This document shows, in pieces, positions 37,652 through 45,058 of a stretch of DNA of 64,000 nt. The first letter of the stretch is position 1. The number at the start of each line of letters is the position of its first letter. Position numbers and translations under genes: made by a program. Source of the stretch: an uncultured Clostridiaceae bacterium (GTDB taxonomy: Bacteria; Bacillota; Clostridia; Clostridiales; Clostridiaceae); NCBI GenBank assembly GCA_946405135.1, contig CAMJGD010000016.1, forward strand, positions 1 to 64,000, in the 5' to 3' direction. A model generated the notes under the pieces. The model was given only the letters and a program-made list of their open reading frames with translations. It made no database searches and had not been told where the DNA came from.

Positions 37652-38347
37652 TTATTTATTATTCTTACTTAAATACTCTTCTAATACTAGATTCCGTTCA
37701 CTTATGTCTTTAGCTGCATTCTTGCCTACATACCTCACATGCCAAGGCTCATAACAATAGCCTGTTATTTTTTCTTTTCCTTTAGGATATCTTATTATAA
37801 ATCCATATTTATATGCATTTTCTTTAAGCCATTTTCCTTCTTTTGTGCTTCCAAAATCCTCTGTTAAAATACCTTTTATTCCTCTCAAATTTGTAATATC
37901 CATGGCAAGTCCTGTTTGATGTTCACTTTTTCCTGGCAATGCTACATACTTATCTGCCTCTTTTTCCCCTGCATTTTTCACCTTTGCCTGATATATGTTA
38001 TTTTGGGTATCATAAGAGCGATAACCAGATATACAATATAGTTTTATATTATTCCTATCAGCGGCCTTTGTAAGATCTTCTAAAGCATTTGCAGCCTCCT
38101 TCCTCATCATCTTTTTTTCACTGTCCATATTTGGTGAAAATCTCACTTTAGGTTTTACTAAATCTTTTGGTACATAATCTGGCGATAATTCATGTTTTCT
38201 ATTTACAAGAACCATTATGTCATCCGGATTCTTAACCTTTTTAACATCTCGATTATCTTGGATGAAAAATCTATGTATCATAAAAAATATCATTGCAAAA
38301 AACAGTATAGAAAATATGGTAATAAAATAGCGTTTAGTCCTATTCAT
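37652..38347 (-). CDS. D-alanyl-D-alanine carboxypeptidase (VanY, M15B)
   Basis: 231-residue zinc peptidase. One N-terminal transmembrane anchor (residues 8-27, ITIFSILFFAMIFFMIHRFF) places the domain outside the membrane. SGYRSYDTQNNIY, GKSEHQTGLAMDI (zinc His and Asp) and EPWHVRYVG (Glu base and zinc His) define the family. It trims the terminal D-Ala from peptidoglycan stem peptides. No van regulatory genes are here, so it is a housekeeping trimming enzyme rather than a resistance cassette. SD GAGGTGG. Confidence 0.93.
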   Translation of the reverse strand: MNRTKRYFITIFSILFFAMIFFMIHRFFIQDNRDVKKVKNPDDIMVLVNRKHELSPDYVPKDLVKPKVRFSPNMDSEKKMMRKEAANALEDLTKAADRNNIKLYCISGYRSYDTQNNIYQAKVKNAGEKEADKYVALPGKSEHQTGLAMDITNLRGIKGILTEDFGSTKEGKWLKENAYKYGFIIRYPKGKEKITGYCYEPWHVRYVGKNAAKDISERNLVLEEYLSKNNK

Positions 38348-38610
38348 AGTATGTCCACCTCTTATTATAATTAGACGTTTATAAATAGATTTTGTTTCTA
38401 AATTTATAATATTTTTTTCTATAATTTAATTGTAAACTATAAATCTTACAACAAAGTTAAATTTGTCTTACAATTCAGTAAGAAATATCTTATTTTTTTC
38501 TTAAGAATTTACTAGCTCTTCTTTATCTCTATTATAAAATCAGCCCAGAGACTAATCCATCTATATATATTACAGAACTTAAATATAAACTTACATTGTT
38601 GTAACATGTA

Positions 38611-38652
38611 AAAAAGCTGGTAACTTAAACAGCTTTGTTAAAGTTACCAGCT
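38611..38652 (-). terminator. Intrinsic terminator of the lipid-linked sugar operon
   Basis: AGCTGGTAACTT (38615-38626) pairs perfectly with AAGTTACCAGCT (38641-38652), and on the minus strand a U-run follows immediately. It lies 85 bases beyond the GT39 stop. The rest of the 38348-38736 gap is AT-rich with no other feature I can support. Confidence 0.85.
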
Positions 38653-38736
38653 CTCATAATTACACATTAAAATAAACTATAAGCATTGTTTCATAAGATT
38701 CTTTTAAAGAACTTTATGAAATATTTTTACTATAAT

Positions 38737-40005
38737 CTATGCTTTTATACTTTTTTTATCTTTAACCTTAATATAAAGTTTATCTATAGCATAGGATGAA
38801 AGAAGTATAAACATTGCCATAACAGGATACCCATATCTAGAAAAGGTTACATAAGGTATATGTATTACAGCAAAGAATGCTATAATCCAAAAGATTATCA
38901 TAGTCATATTATCTAGCTTTTTACTTCTTATATCTTTAAAGTAAAATACAGCCCCTATAAAACTGGATATCATTATAATATAGTGATATAACCCTGCTAA
39001 ATATACATTTACTTTAAATATCTCTCTCCAGTAAAAAGGTGCATTCCAAAGTTCTTTAGTTTTATCAATAAAATACCACTTCGCATAGGCTCCAGGTCTT
39101 TTGAGCATATAGTGTTTAAATCTATATTTAACATTTTCTTTATAATAATGCTCTTGCTCTATTCTATCATCTACTGAAGTCCAAGGATAGTAATCTATAC
39201 TTTCATCGTAATTAATATAAGACCCCTGAATTAATGGATTACCAGAAGACAATGTCAAAGGTATAAATCTATCAAAAGCTATATAGTTTCTTATCCACCA
39301 TGGACTCATAACAGCACAAAATACTGCTGTAGTTATAGCTGTGTATTTTATCATCTCCTGTAGCTTATATTTTTTATGAAACCACATAATTAAAACCACC
39401 GCTGGAAAAGCTGATATAGTAGGCCTAAACAGTGCAGTTATGCCCCATACAGCTCCCCCCCACATATAGTATTTAGTTTTTTTTGTGTCTATGGCATATA
39501 TACATATATATATAAGCAGCACAAGTAAAAACTTAAACATAGCTTCCGTCAGTATTATATTTGTTGACCATATTTCTGGAATATAAAGGGCATCTATTAA
39601 TGCTGCTATTAATCCAATTTTGCTATTAAATAACTTTCTTCCTATAAAAAATATGATTAAAATAGATAAAGTCTGTATAACTCCTTGAAATAATCTAAAG
39701 GCTATAATTCCTCCAAACTTTCCGAATATGGTCATAAAAAATGCTAATACAAAAGGAAGCCCTGGCATAATAAATGCTGTAGGTTCAGCTGGATCATGAT
39801 AGGTAAACCTGCCTGTATCTATTAATGTCCATGCACTTCTTATATATTTTACATCATCATTGTTCATTTTTTCATAACTTCCTAAAAGATTATAATCACC
39901 ATATTTTAAACTTGAAAAAATACAGAGAAATAAAAATAAGGAACATATGATTAGAAGAGACATTTTAATATACTTTTTTTCATTTTTAAGCTCAAACATA
40001 CTCAT
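38737..40005 (-). CDS. GT39/ArnT-like polyprenyl-phosphate-sugar glycosyltransferase
   Basis: 422-residue membrane protein with about ten helices, of the dolichyl-phosphate mannosyltransferase superfamily. The first extracytoplasmic loop has the expected acidic region (MNNDDVKYIRSAWTLIDTGRF), followed by FIMPGLPFVLAFFMTIFG and EIWSTNIILTEAMFKFLL. It is expected to move a sugar from a lipid carrier to an acceptor on the outer face. Last gene of a four-gene unit. The start codon sits behind a hairpin, with its SD 39 bases away. Confidence 0.82.
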   Translation of the reverse strand: MSMFELKNEKKYIKMSLLIICSLFLFLCIFSSLKYGDYNLLGSYEKMNNDDVKYIRSAWTLIDTGRFTYHDPAEPTAFIMPGLPFVLAFFMTIFGKFGGIIAFRLFQGVIQTLSILIIFFIGRKLFNSKIGLIAALIDALYIPEIWSTNIILTEAMFKFLLVLLIYICIYAIDTKKTKYYMWGGAVWGITALFRPTISAFPAVVLIMWFHKKYKLQEMIKYTAITTAVFCAVMSPWWIRNYIAFDRFIPLTLSSGNPLIQGSYINYDESIDYYPWTSVDDRIEQEHYYKENVKYRFKHYMLKRPGAYAKWYFIDKTKELWNAPFYWREIFKVNVYLAGLYHYIIMISSFIGAVFYFKDIRSKKLDNMTMIIFWIIAFFAVIHIPYVTFSRYGYPVMAMFILLSSYAIDKLYIKVKDKKSIKA

Positions 40006-40051
40006 TCTATCAAAAGATTATCTTTTCTTCTGATAGTCTTACAACCCCTTT
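40003..40051 (-). promoter_or_regulatory. SD - hairpin - ATG translation start of the GT39 gene
   Basis: On the minus strand AAAGGGG (40051-40045) is followed by eight bases and then a hairpin at 40036-40007: CTATC/GATAG outside, AAAAGA/TCTTTT inside, loop TAA, one bulge. One base after the hairpin comes the ATG. Folding would reduce the SD-to-start gap from 39 to about nine bases. Confidence 0.5.
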
Positions 40052-40078
40052 CAAATTAAACTAAAAAATTATAGGTTA

Positions 40079-40426
40079 TTACTTCATAGCCACAAAAAAA
40101 GCTCCTAGAATTATGAGACCTATGCCGAACCATCTTGTCATAGGAATAGTCTCCTTAAAAACATACATGCCTACAAAGGCAGCTAATACATAGCATAAAC
40201 TCTGCATAGGATAAACCATGGAAAGCTTTGATTTAGAAAGAACATAAAGCCATACTATTGTAGCTACAAAATAAGTTACAAGTCCTGAAAAGATATAGGG
40301 ATTAAATATCATATTAAATATTCCCTTAATAGTTAGCTGAAAATGTACCTCCGCCATACCTATCTTCCAAAGAGTTTGTCCTAGTACAAGAAGTAAAATA
40401 TTAAAAATCAACAGCAAATATATCAT
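40079..40426 (-). CDS. Small EamA/SMR-type membrane protein (ArnE-like flippase)
   Basis: 115 residues with four transmembrane helices. QTLWKIGMAEVHF and SKLSMVYPMQSLCYVLAAFVGMYVFKETIPMTRWFGIGLIILGAFFVA match the half-size EamA/ArnE pattern. In this operon it probably flips the lipid-linked sugar made by the GT2 enzyme to the side where GT39 works. The start overlaps the preceding stop as TAATG, so it is translationally coupled. Confidence 0.8.
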   Translation of the reverse strand: MIYLLLIFNILLLVLGQTLWKIGMAEVHFQLTIKGIFNMIFNPYIFSGLVTYFVATIVWLYVLSKSKLSMVYPMQSLCYVLAAFVGMYVFKETIPMTRWFGIGLIILGAFFVAMK

Positions 40427-40764
40427 TACTTTTCAACCTTTCTTTCGCTTTTCAATATACCTATTTCTTGAGTCAATCTAGTAACCTGCCTTCTCATATC
40501 GGAAATTATTAAAGTCATATTAAACATAAGAAGGAAGCAAAACAGTATACCTACTAAAAATAAAAAAGCAGGAGGATACTTTATATCAAAGGCTGCAGCA
40601 AGTTCCTCTACCCAATTTTTATTTATTGAGAGTAAGAGCATCATAACGCTTACTACAAGCCATAATATACTGTATTTTATATCCAAAAGTCTTTTCTTTA
40701 TAAAATATATTATTATTCCTATAAATATTAAAGATATAACAAAACAATAATCATAAATGGTCAT
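40426..40764 (-). CDS. DUF2304 membrane protein
   Basis: 112-residue DUF2304 protein with three helices and a basic, coiled-coil-like C-terminal tail (MRRQVTRLTQEIGILKSERKVEK). DUF2304 genes commonly follow a polyprenyl-phosphate GT2 gene, and here the two overlap by four bases (ATGA). It may tether or regulate the GT2 enzyme at the membrane. The function is not established. Confidence 0.85.
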   Translation of the reverse strand: MTIYDYCFVISLIFIGIIIYFIKKRLLDIKYSILWLVVSVMMLLLSINKNWVEELAAAFDIKYPPAFLFLVGILFCFLLMFNMTLIISDMRRQVTRLTQEIGILKSERKVEK

Positions 40765-41477
40765 ATTTTTTTACCCCCAACTTCTTTAATGCAGGGCTTT
40801 GGCATAAACAAAAGAGCAAAAGTAACTTTGAACATATAATATGCAGATTTTAAAGGAGTTATAGATGACTTACCTTCAGTTCTGTAGTTCATATCCACTG
40901 ATACCTCTTTAATTTTAAATCCATTTCTTAAAATATAAGCTACAGTTTCTACTTCTGGATAATCTCTAGGATAATACTTATAAAAAAGCTCTATAACATT
41001 TCTGTTTATGGCCCTATACCCTGAAGTAGTATCATATACACTGGCATTACATAATAATTTTATAAGTTTTGAAAAAAAGCCTATACCTAATCTTCTAAAG
41101 AAACTAGGTGTATATTCTGTGTTCTCAACAAACCTTGACCCTAAAGCCATATCTGCCTCAGAGTTTTCTATAATATTTATAAGCTTTTTTAAATCTCCTG
41201 CATTATGCTGCCCATCACCATCAAACTGAATTGCTATATCATAATCATTTTCATAAGCATATATATAACCAGTCTGTACTGCTCCTCCAATACCTAAATT
41301 GCAAGGTAAATTTATTACCTTAGCCCCTGCCCTTAAGGACTCAGAAGATGTATTATCTGTAGAACCATCATTAACTACTAATACATCTAGTTCTAATCCT
41401 GTATACTTTAAAGACTCTATTACTTTAAATATACTTTTTCCTTCATTGTATGCAGGTATAATCACTAATCTCTTCAT
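40761..41477 (-). CDS. GT2 polyprenyl-phosphate glycosyltransferase (DPM1-like)
   Basis: 238-residue GT-A enzyme with IIPAYNEGKSI, VVNDGSTDNT, the metal-binding QFDGDGQHNAGDL and ALGSRFVENTEYTPSFFRRLG. There is no C-terminal transmembrane domain, as in DPM1-like synthases, which load a sugar from a nucleotide donor onto polyprenyl phosphate at the cytoplasmic face. SD AAGGAGGG. First gene of the operon with DUF2304, a flippase and GT39, together a complete lipid-linked sugar transfer route. Confidence 0.9.
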   Translation of the reverse strand: MKRLVIIPAYNEGKSIFKVIESLKYTGLELDVLVVNDGSTDNTSSESLRAGAKVINLPCNLGIGGAVQTGYIYAYENDYDIAIQFDGDGQHNAGDLKKLINIIENSEADMALGSRFVENTEYTPSFFRRLGIGFFSKLIKLLCNASVYDTTSGYRAINRNVIELFYKYYPRDYPEVETVAYILRNGFKIKEVSVDMNYRTEGKSSITPLKSAYYMFKVTFALLFMPKPCIKEVGGKKI

Positions 41478-41808
41478 TGTACCCTCCTTAGGATATTATT
41501 TTTGATTATATCATATAGTTATATACAAATATAAGTACATTCTTATATGACTTATAAAGTTATCTCTATTATAAAGTTTAATTCTTATATATAGAATTAT
41601 TTCCACATATCCTATATATAATACTAAACGGCTTTAATTAATATTTCATTACCATTTTTCTTAAGATTTTCTTAAGAAAATATAAAGGTAAACTGATTAA
41701 TCTTCACAATTATTTGTATTTTTCTCATTTAACTGCAAATATAGTTACATTATGATAAATTTAATATATAATATAATCTATAGAAAGCTGATACATGGGG
41801 GATATAAG
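41478..41808. other. Divergent intergenic region upstream of agrA
   Basis: AT-rich, no gene. TTTTCTTAAGAAAA at 41667-41680 is a perfect 14-base palindrome next to a second TTTTCTTAAG copy. A TATAAT at 41772-41777 may serve agrA, but no good -35 lies at the right distance. A frame extending agrA upstream to 41752 is not preceded by an SD. Confidence 0.4.
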
Positions 41809-42534
41809 ATGAAATATACTATAGCTATCTGTGATGATGATAAAACACAGGTAAAGATAGTTCACAATTATATATTAAAAATTAATGAGGAAACTAAGGA
41901 TGAGTGTAATATAATAGAAGCTTCTAATGCAGAGGAGCTCTTATCAAAAATTTCTTCTAAATCTATAGATATATTTTTATTGGATATAGAAATGCCTGGA
42001 CTTAATGGACTAGAATTAAGCAAAAGTATATTTGAAACTAATCCTAAATCCATAATAGTATTTATAACAGGTTTTAAAGATCATGCTTTAGAAGCCTTTC
42101 AAGTAAAGGCTTTTGATTACATATTAAAACCTATAACCTATGAGAAATTTAGGGACTTGCTCTATGAGCTTAGGACAAGGCTCAAAGAAATTTATATTGT
42201 TTCTGAAGAAGAAAAAACATTTATATTAGTTACTAAAGAAAATACCTTCAGAATAAAGTATAAAGATATTTGCTATTTTGAAAAAAGCTTAAGAAAAATA
42301 AAAGTGGTCTGCATAAATCACAGTTATGAGTTTTATGGTTCTTTTAAAACTCTTCTAAAACAATTAGACATGAATTACTTTACTCAATGCCATCAAAGTT
42401 TTATCGTAAATAATGATTTTATTTGTGGTTATAAAAATCAAGAACTCCTTATTGATAAACTTAATACTTACATACCTGTAAGTAAGAGCTATGTAAAAGC
42501 AGTAAAGGAATGTTTAGGTAATAAGCTTTTTTAA
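41809..42534 (+). CDS. agrA: AgrA-type LytTR response regulator
   Basis: 241-residue regulator. The receiver domain has acidic residues CDDD at 8-11 and phospho-acceptor Asp59 in LLDIEMPG, with Lys in FDYILKP. The C-terminal LytTR domain (about 135-241) contains the conserved CHQSFIVNN and ends in SKSYVKAVKECL. The start was placed at ATG 41809 behind GGGGGATA rather than the in-frame ATG at 41752. It is followed after 24 bases by the AgrC kinase, so the order is A-C-B-D instead of the staphylococcal B-D-C-A. Confidence 0.93.
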   Translation: MKYTIAICDDDKTQVKIVHNYILKINEETKDECNIIEASNAEELLSKISSKSIDIFLLDIEMPGLNGLELSKSIFETNPKSIIVFITGFKDHALEAFQVKAFDYILKPITYEKFRDLLYELRTRLKEIYIVSEEEKTFILVTKENTFRIKYKDICYFEKSLRKIKVVCINHSYEFYGSFKTLLKQLDMNYFTQCHQSFIVNNDFICGYKNQELLIDKLNTYIPVSKSYVKAVKECLGNKLF

Positions 42535-42558
42535 ATATTTAATAGGAGGACAACTTAT

Positions 42559-43860
42559 ATGACTTTTAGTTGGTCTTTATTTGAATATTTTATAAATATA
42601 GTTGAAGTATGTCTTATGTATATTTTTATAAAAAACTTTTTTAACATTAAAGAATTAAGTAAGTCTAAAATATTCAGCATTTTACTGATTCAATCTATTT
42701 TAATGCAGTTTATTAATGTAATACTTGGAGTTGCTAATAATGTAGGATTTATATTAGTATCTGCCTCTTTTATATTTCTATTCAGACTGATTTTCGATAT
42801 AGATTTACCTTACCTTATACTTGGGGTGCTATCTTTTTATATGATTTTTTCTGTATTTGAATTTATAGGTGTTATGGGAGTTACTAAAATCTTTAATGTT
42901 TCTGCCAATGAAATAGTAGAATTCACAAAATATAGGGCAATTTCTGCATTATCCATAAGGGCATTATTCTTTATATTTTTATCCTTATTAAAGAATATAA
43001 AAATTAATTTCAAAAAAATAAAAAGGCTATACATATATGAACTTTTGTTAGTATTTTTATTTAATTTTATAACAATTTTTAATATTTACAGCATATATAA
43101 AGATGAATTTACTTCTGAAAGCCAGGGGAAGCAAGTATTTATAATAACTTTTGCTACTGCGGTATCCACAATAATTATTATGGGCATAATCAACCAAATA
43201 ATAAAATATTCTCATAAAGAGTTAGAATGGAATTTAAGAGAAGATGAATATCAAAGACAGATGGTTTATATGAAGAGCATGGAAGAGCTTACCTACAGGT
43301 TAAAAGCTCAAAGACATGACTTTAATCATCATATAGGATGTATATATGGACTTTTAGAATCTGAAGATATAGACGATGCAAAGATTTATACTAAAAACCT
43401 TATAAATTCTGTGACAGAAATAAATAATATAGTAAACATAGATAACCCAATAATAGCTTCCATTTTAAATTTTAAATTTAGTGTTGCAAAAGAAAAAGGT
43501 ATTCAATTAAATATTAAGGTTAATATTCCTAAGGAGATTAATATAGATCCTATAGATATAAGCATAATATTAGGAAATGCTATTGATAATGCTATAGAAG
43601 CCTGCGAAAAATGCAAAAAAAAGATGATAGATGTAAATATATATATGCAAACTCATCATTTAATATTAAAAATTAAAAATACTAAACCTTCATACCTGAT
43701 TTCTTCTGTAGAAAAAACATCAAAAAGTGACAAAGAAAATCATGGTTTTGGTTTAGACAATATAAAACATGTAATAGAAAAATATGATGGACTTCTAAAA
43801 ATAGATACTGAAGGAGACTTTTTTATCCTTAATATAGCCTTAAAAGATCAAAGCAAGTAG
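42559..43860 (+). CDS. agrC: AgrC-type sensor histidine kinase
   Basis: 433-residue receptor kinase for a peptide signal. Six to seven transmembrane helices occupy residues 5-210. The dimerisation segment has phospho-acceptor His253 in QRHDFNHHIGCIYGLL. The GHKL ATPase domain shows ILGNAIDNAIEAC (N box) and GFGLDNIKHVIEKYDG (G box). SD TAGGAGG. A terminator overlaps its stop codon, so agrAC and agrBD are probably separate transcripts. Confidence 0.92.
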   Translation: MTFSWSLFEYFINIVEVCLMYIFIKNFFNIKELSKSKIFSILLIQSILMQFINVILGVANNVGFILVSASFIFLFRLIFDIDLPYLILGVLSFYMIFSVFEFIGVMGVTKIFNVSANEIVEFTKYRAISALSIRALFFIFLSLLKNIKINFKKIKRLYIYELLLVFLFNFITIFNIYSIYKDEFTSESQGKQVFIITFATAVSTIIIMGIINQIIKYSHKELEWNLREDEYQRQMVYMKSMEELTYRLKAQRHDFNHHIGCIYGLLESEDIDDAKIYTKNLINSVTEINNIVNIDNPIIASILNFKFSVAKEKGIQLNIKVNIPKEINIDPIDISIILGNAIDNAIEACEKCKKKMIDVNIYMQTHHLILKIKNTKPSYLISSVEKTSKSDKENHGFGLDNIKHVIEKYDGLLKIDTEGDFFILNIALKDQSK

Positions 43861-43875
43861 CTTAGATCTTTTTTT
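43842..43875 (+). terminator. Intrinsic terminator overlapping the agrC stop
   Basis: AAAAGATC (43842-43849) pairs with GATCTTTT (43865-43872), with an inner AGC/GCT pair, and a seven-T run follows. The agrC stop codon (43858-43860) lies in the loop. It uncouples agrAC from agrBD. Confidence 0.75.
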
Positions 43876-44048
43876 ATTTAGCTTTTTATTAGAAAACTGT
43901 TATATATATTTTCTAGAAAATTAATTGATGGATTATGTATTATAATGGTAAAACACGTCTTTTTATTACATTTTAAAGTCAAAATATGCAATCCTACTTT
44001 TAATTTATAATTTCATGCTTTAAAATTAAAATACATATTAGATTCCAA

Positions 44049-44073
44049 GGAACTTAGTATATAACTAAAGTTC
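44049..44073 (+). promoter_or_regulatory. Inverted repeat upstream of agrBD, candidate AgrA site
   Basis: GGAACTTAGT (44049-44058) and ACTAAAGTTC (44064-44073) are inverted copies differing by one base insertion, with a five-base centre, ending 68 bases before the agrB start. LytTR regulators bind short paired repeats upstream of their targets, so this is the best candidate site for AgrA autoinduction. The classical staphylococcal repeats are direct rather than inverted, which keeps confidence modest. Confidence 0.45.
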
Positions 44074-44141
44074 ATTCTATATTAAACATCATCAGCAATA
44101 TTTTAGAATTTTGTATTCTAATAAAAATGTTAGGTGAAATT

Positions 44142-44711
44142 ATGATAAATCATATTGCTAAAATTATATCAAAAAAATTAGTATTTAAAAATATAATAGA
44201 TTTTGATGATTATGAAATATATGTTTATGGACTAGAGCTTTTAATATCTAATATTTTAGAAATACTTGGACTTATAGTTATAGCTTATATATTTAATTGC
44301 ATTCTAGAAATGATAATATTTATAGTATTTTTTAGCTTATTAAGAGTTAACTCTGGCGGATATCATGCTAAAACATGTTTTTCCTGTTTTATTCTCATAA
44401 GCTATATGAGTCTTTCATCAATAACAGCTATAAAAAATATTAAATTTTTTAATAACAATATGGTGTTTTTATTTTTAAGCATTTTAATTTCAGGCTTCTT
44501 AATTATTAAGTATGCTCCTGTGGATAACCCCAATAGAACCTTTACCGAAAAAGAAAAAAAGATTTATAGAAAAAGAAGTTTAATTGCACTATTCACAGAA
44601 ATACTTGTTATTATTCTTTCTATTTTGGTAAACAGGGACATGCTACCCTACTGCAATGTAGCAGTATCAAGTATGTTACTACAAGCTTTAAGCCTTATGA
44701 TAAAATCATAA
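44142..44711 (+). CDS. agrB: AgrB accessory gene regulator protease
   Basis: 189-residue membrane endopeptidase that cuts AgrD and forms the thiolactone. RVNSGGYHAKTCFSC carries His75 and Cys82, spaced seven residues apart like the catalytic pair of staphylococcal AgrB. Four to six hydrophobic helices fill the rest. The start was placed at ATG 44142 behind AGGTGAA; an in-frame ATG at 44127 lies before that SD. It is separated from agrC by about 280 AT-rich bases containing a terminator and an inverted repeat, and is followed 19 bases later by agrD. Confidence 0.92.
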   Translation: MINHIAKIISKKLVFKNIIDFDDYEIYVYGLELLISNILEILGLIVIAYIFNCILEMIIFIVFFSLLRVNSGGYHAKTCFSCFILISYMSLSSITAIKNIKFFNNNMVFLFLSILISGFLIIKYAPVDNPNRTFTEKEKKIYRKRSLIALFTEILVIILSILVNRDMLPYCNVAVSSMLLQALSLMIKS

Positions 44712-44730
44712 TTTTAAAGGAGTGTTTTTT

Positions 44731-44859
44731 ATGGAAAATAAGAAGGTATTATCCATGGTAGCTTCAGCTGCTAAAATTAGCGCTAAAGTTGGGAGTAAAA
44801 GTGCTTGTGGTCTTTTAACTTATCAACCAAAGATGCCTGATAAACTAAAGGCAAAATAA
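44731..44859 (+). CDS. agrD: AgrD autoinducing peptide precursor
   Basis: 42-residue pre-peptide. An amphipathic N-terminal helix (MENKKVLSMVASAAKISAKV) is followed by the signal region SACGLLTYQP and the tail KMPDKLKAK. By alignment to the clostridial pattern SACxxxT-x-QP, the predicted signal is a five-residue Cys-Gly-Leu-Leu-Thr thiolactone cut before Tyr. The tail is basic, whereas staphylococcal AgrD tails are acidic. SD AAAGGAG. Too short for standard ORF calling. Confidence 0.87.
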   Translation: MENKKVLSMVASAAKISAKVGSKSACGLLTYQPKMPDKLKAK

Positions 44860-44973
44860 TTTATTTATATAAATTATTTAATTATTCCTCAATTTACATC
44901 TTTTATACTTATACACCTAATAAAATACTTAAAGTATAACCTATACAAAATAATATTTTATGTCACTCTTCAC

Positions 44974-45000
44974 TTCCCCTGCCATTTAACGGCAGGGGAA
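44974..45000 (+). terminator. GC-rich hairpin between agrD and the radical SAM gene
   Basis: TTCCCCTGCC (44974-44983) pairs perfectly with GGCAGGGGAA (44991-45000) over a seven-base loop, followed by the weak tract ATTTTCT. It is by far the most GC-rich sequence in the area. It either ends agrBD or acts as a leaky attenuator setting downstream expression of the radical SAM gene 59 bases later. Confidence 0.65.
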
Positions 45001-45058
45001 ATTTTCTAGTTAGAATTATTAATAAATATTAACAATTTATAAAAGGGGGTGATAATAA

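Noticed and set aside
41667..41680. TTTTCTTAAGAAAA palindrome upstream of agrA
   Set aside because: It is a short low-complexity AT palindrome. A similar TTTCTTAAGAA occurs elsewhere, and nothing ties it to a function.
44127..44141. Upstream in-frame ATG for agrB
   Set aside because: It precedes the AGGTGAA SD, which is spaced correctly only for the ATG at 44142.
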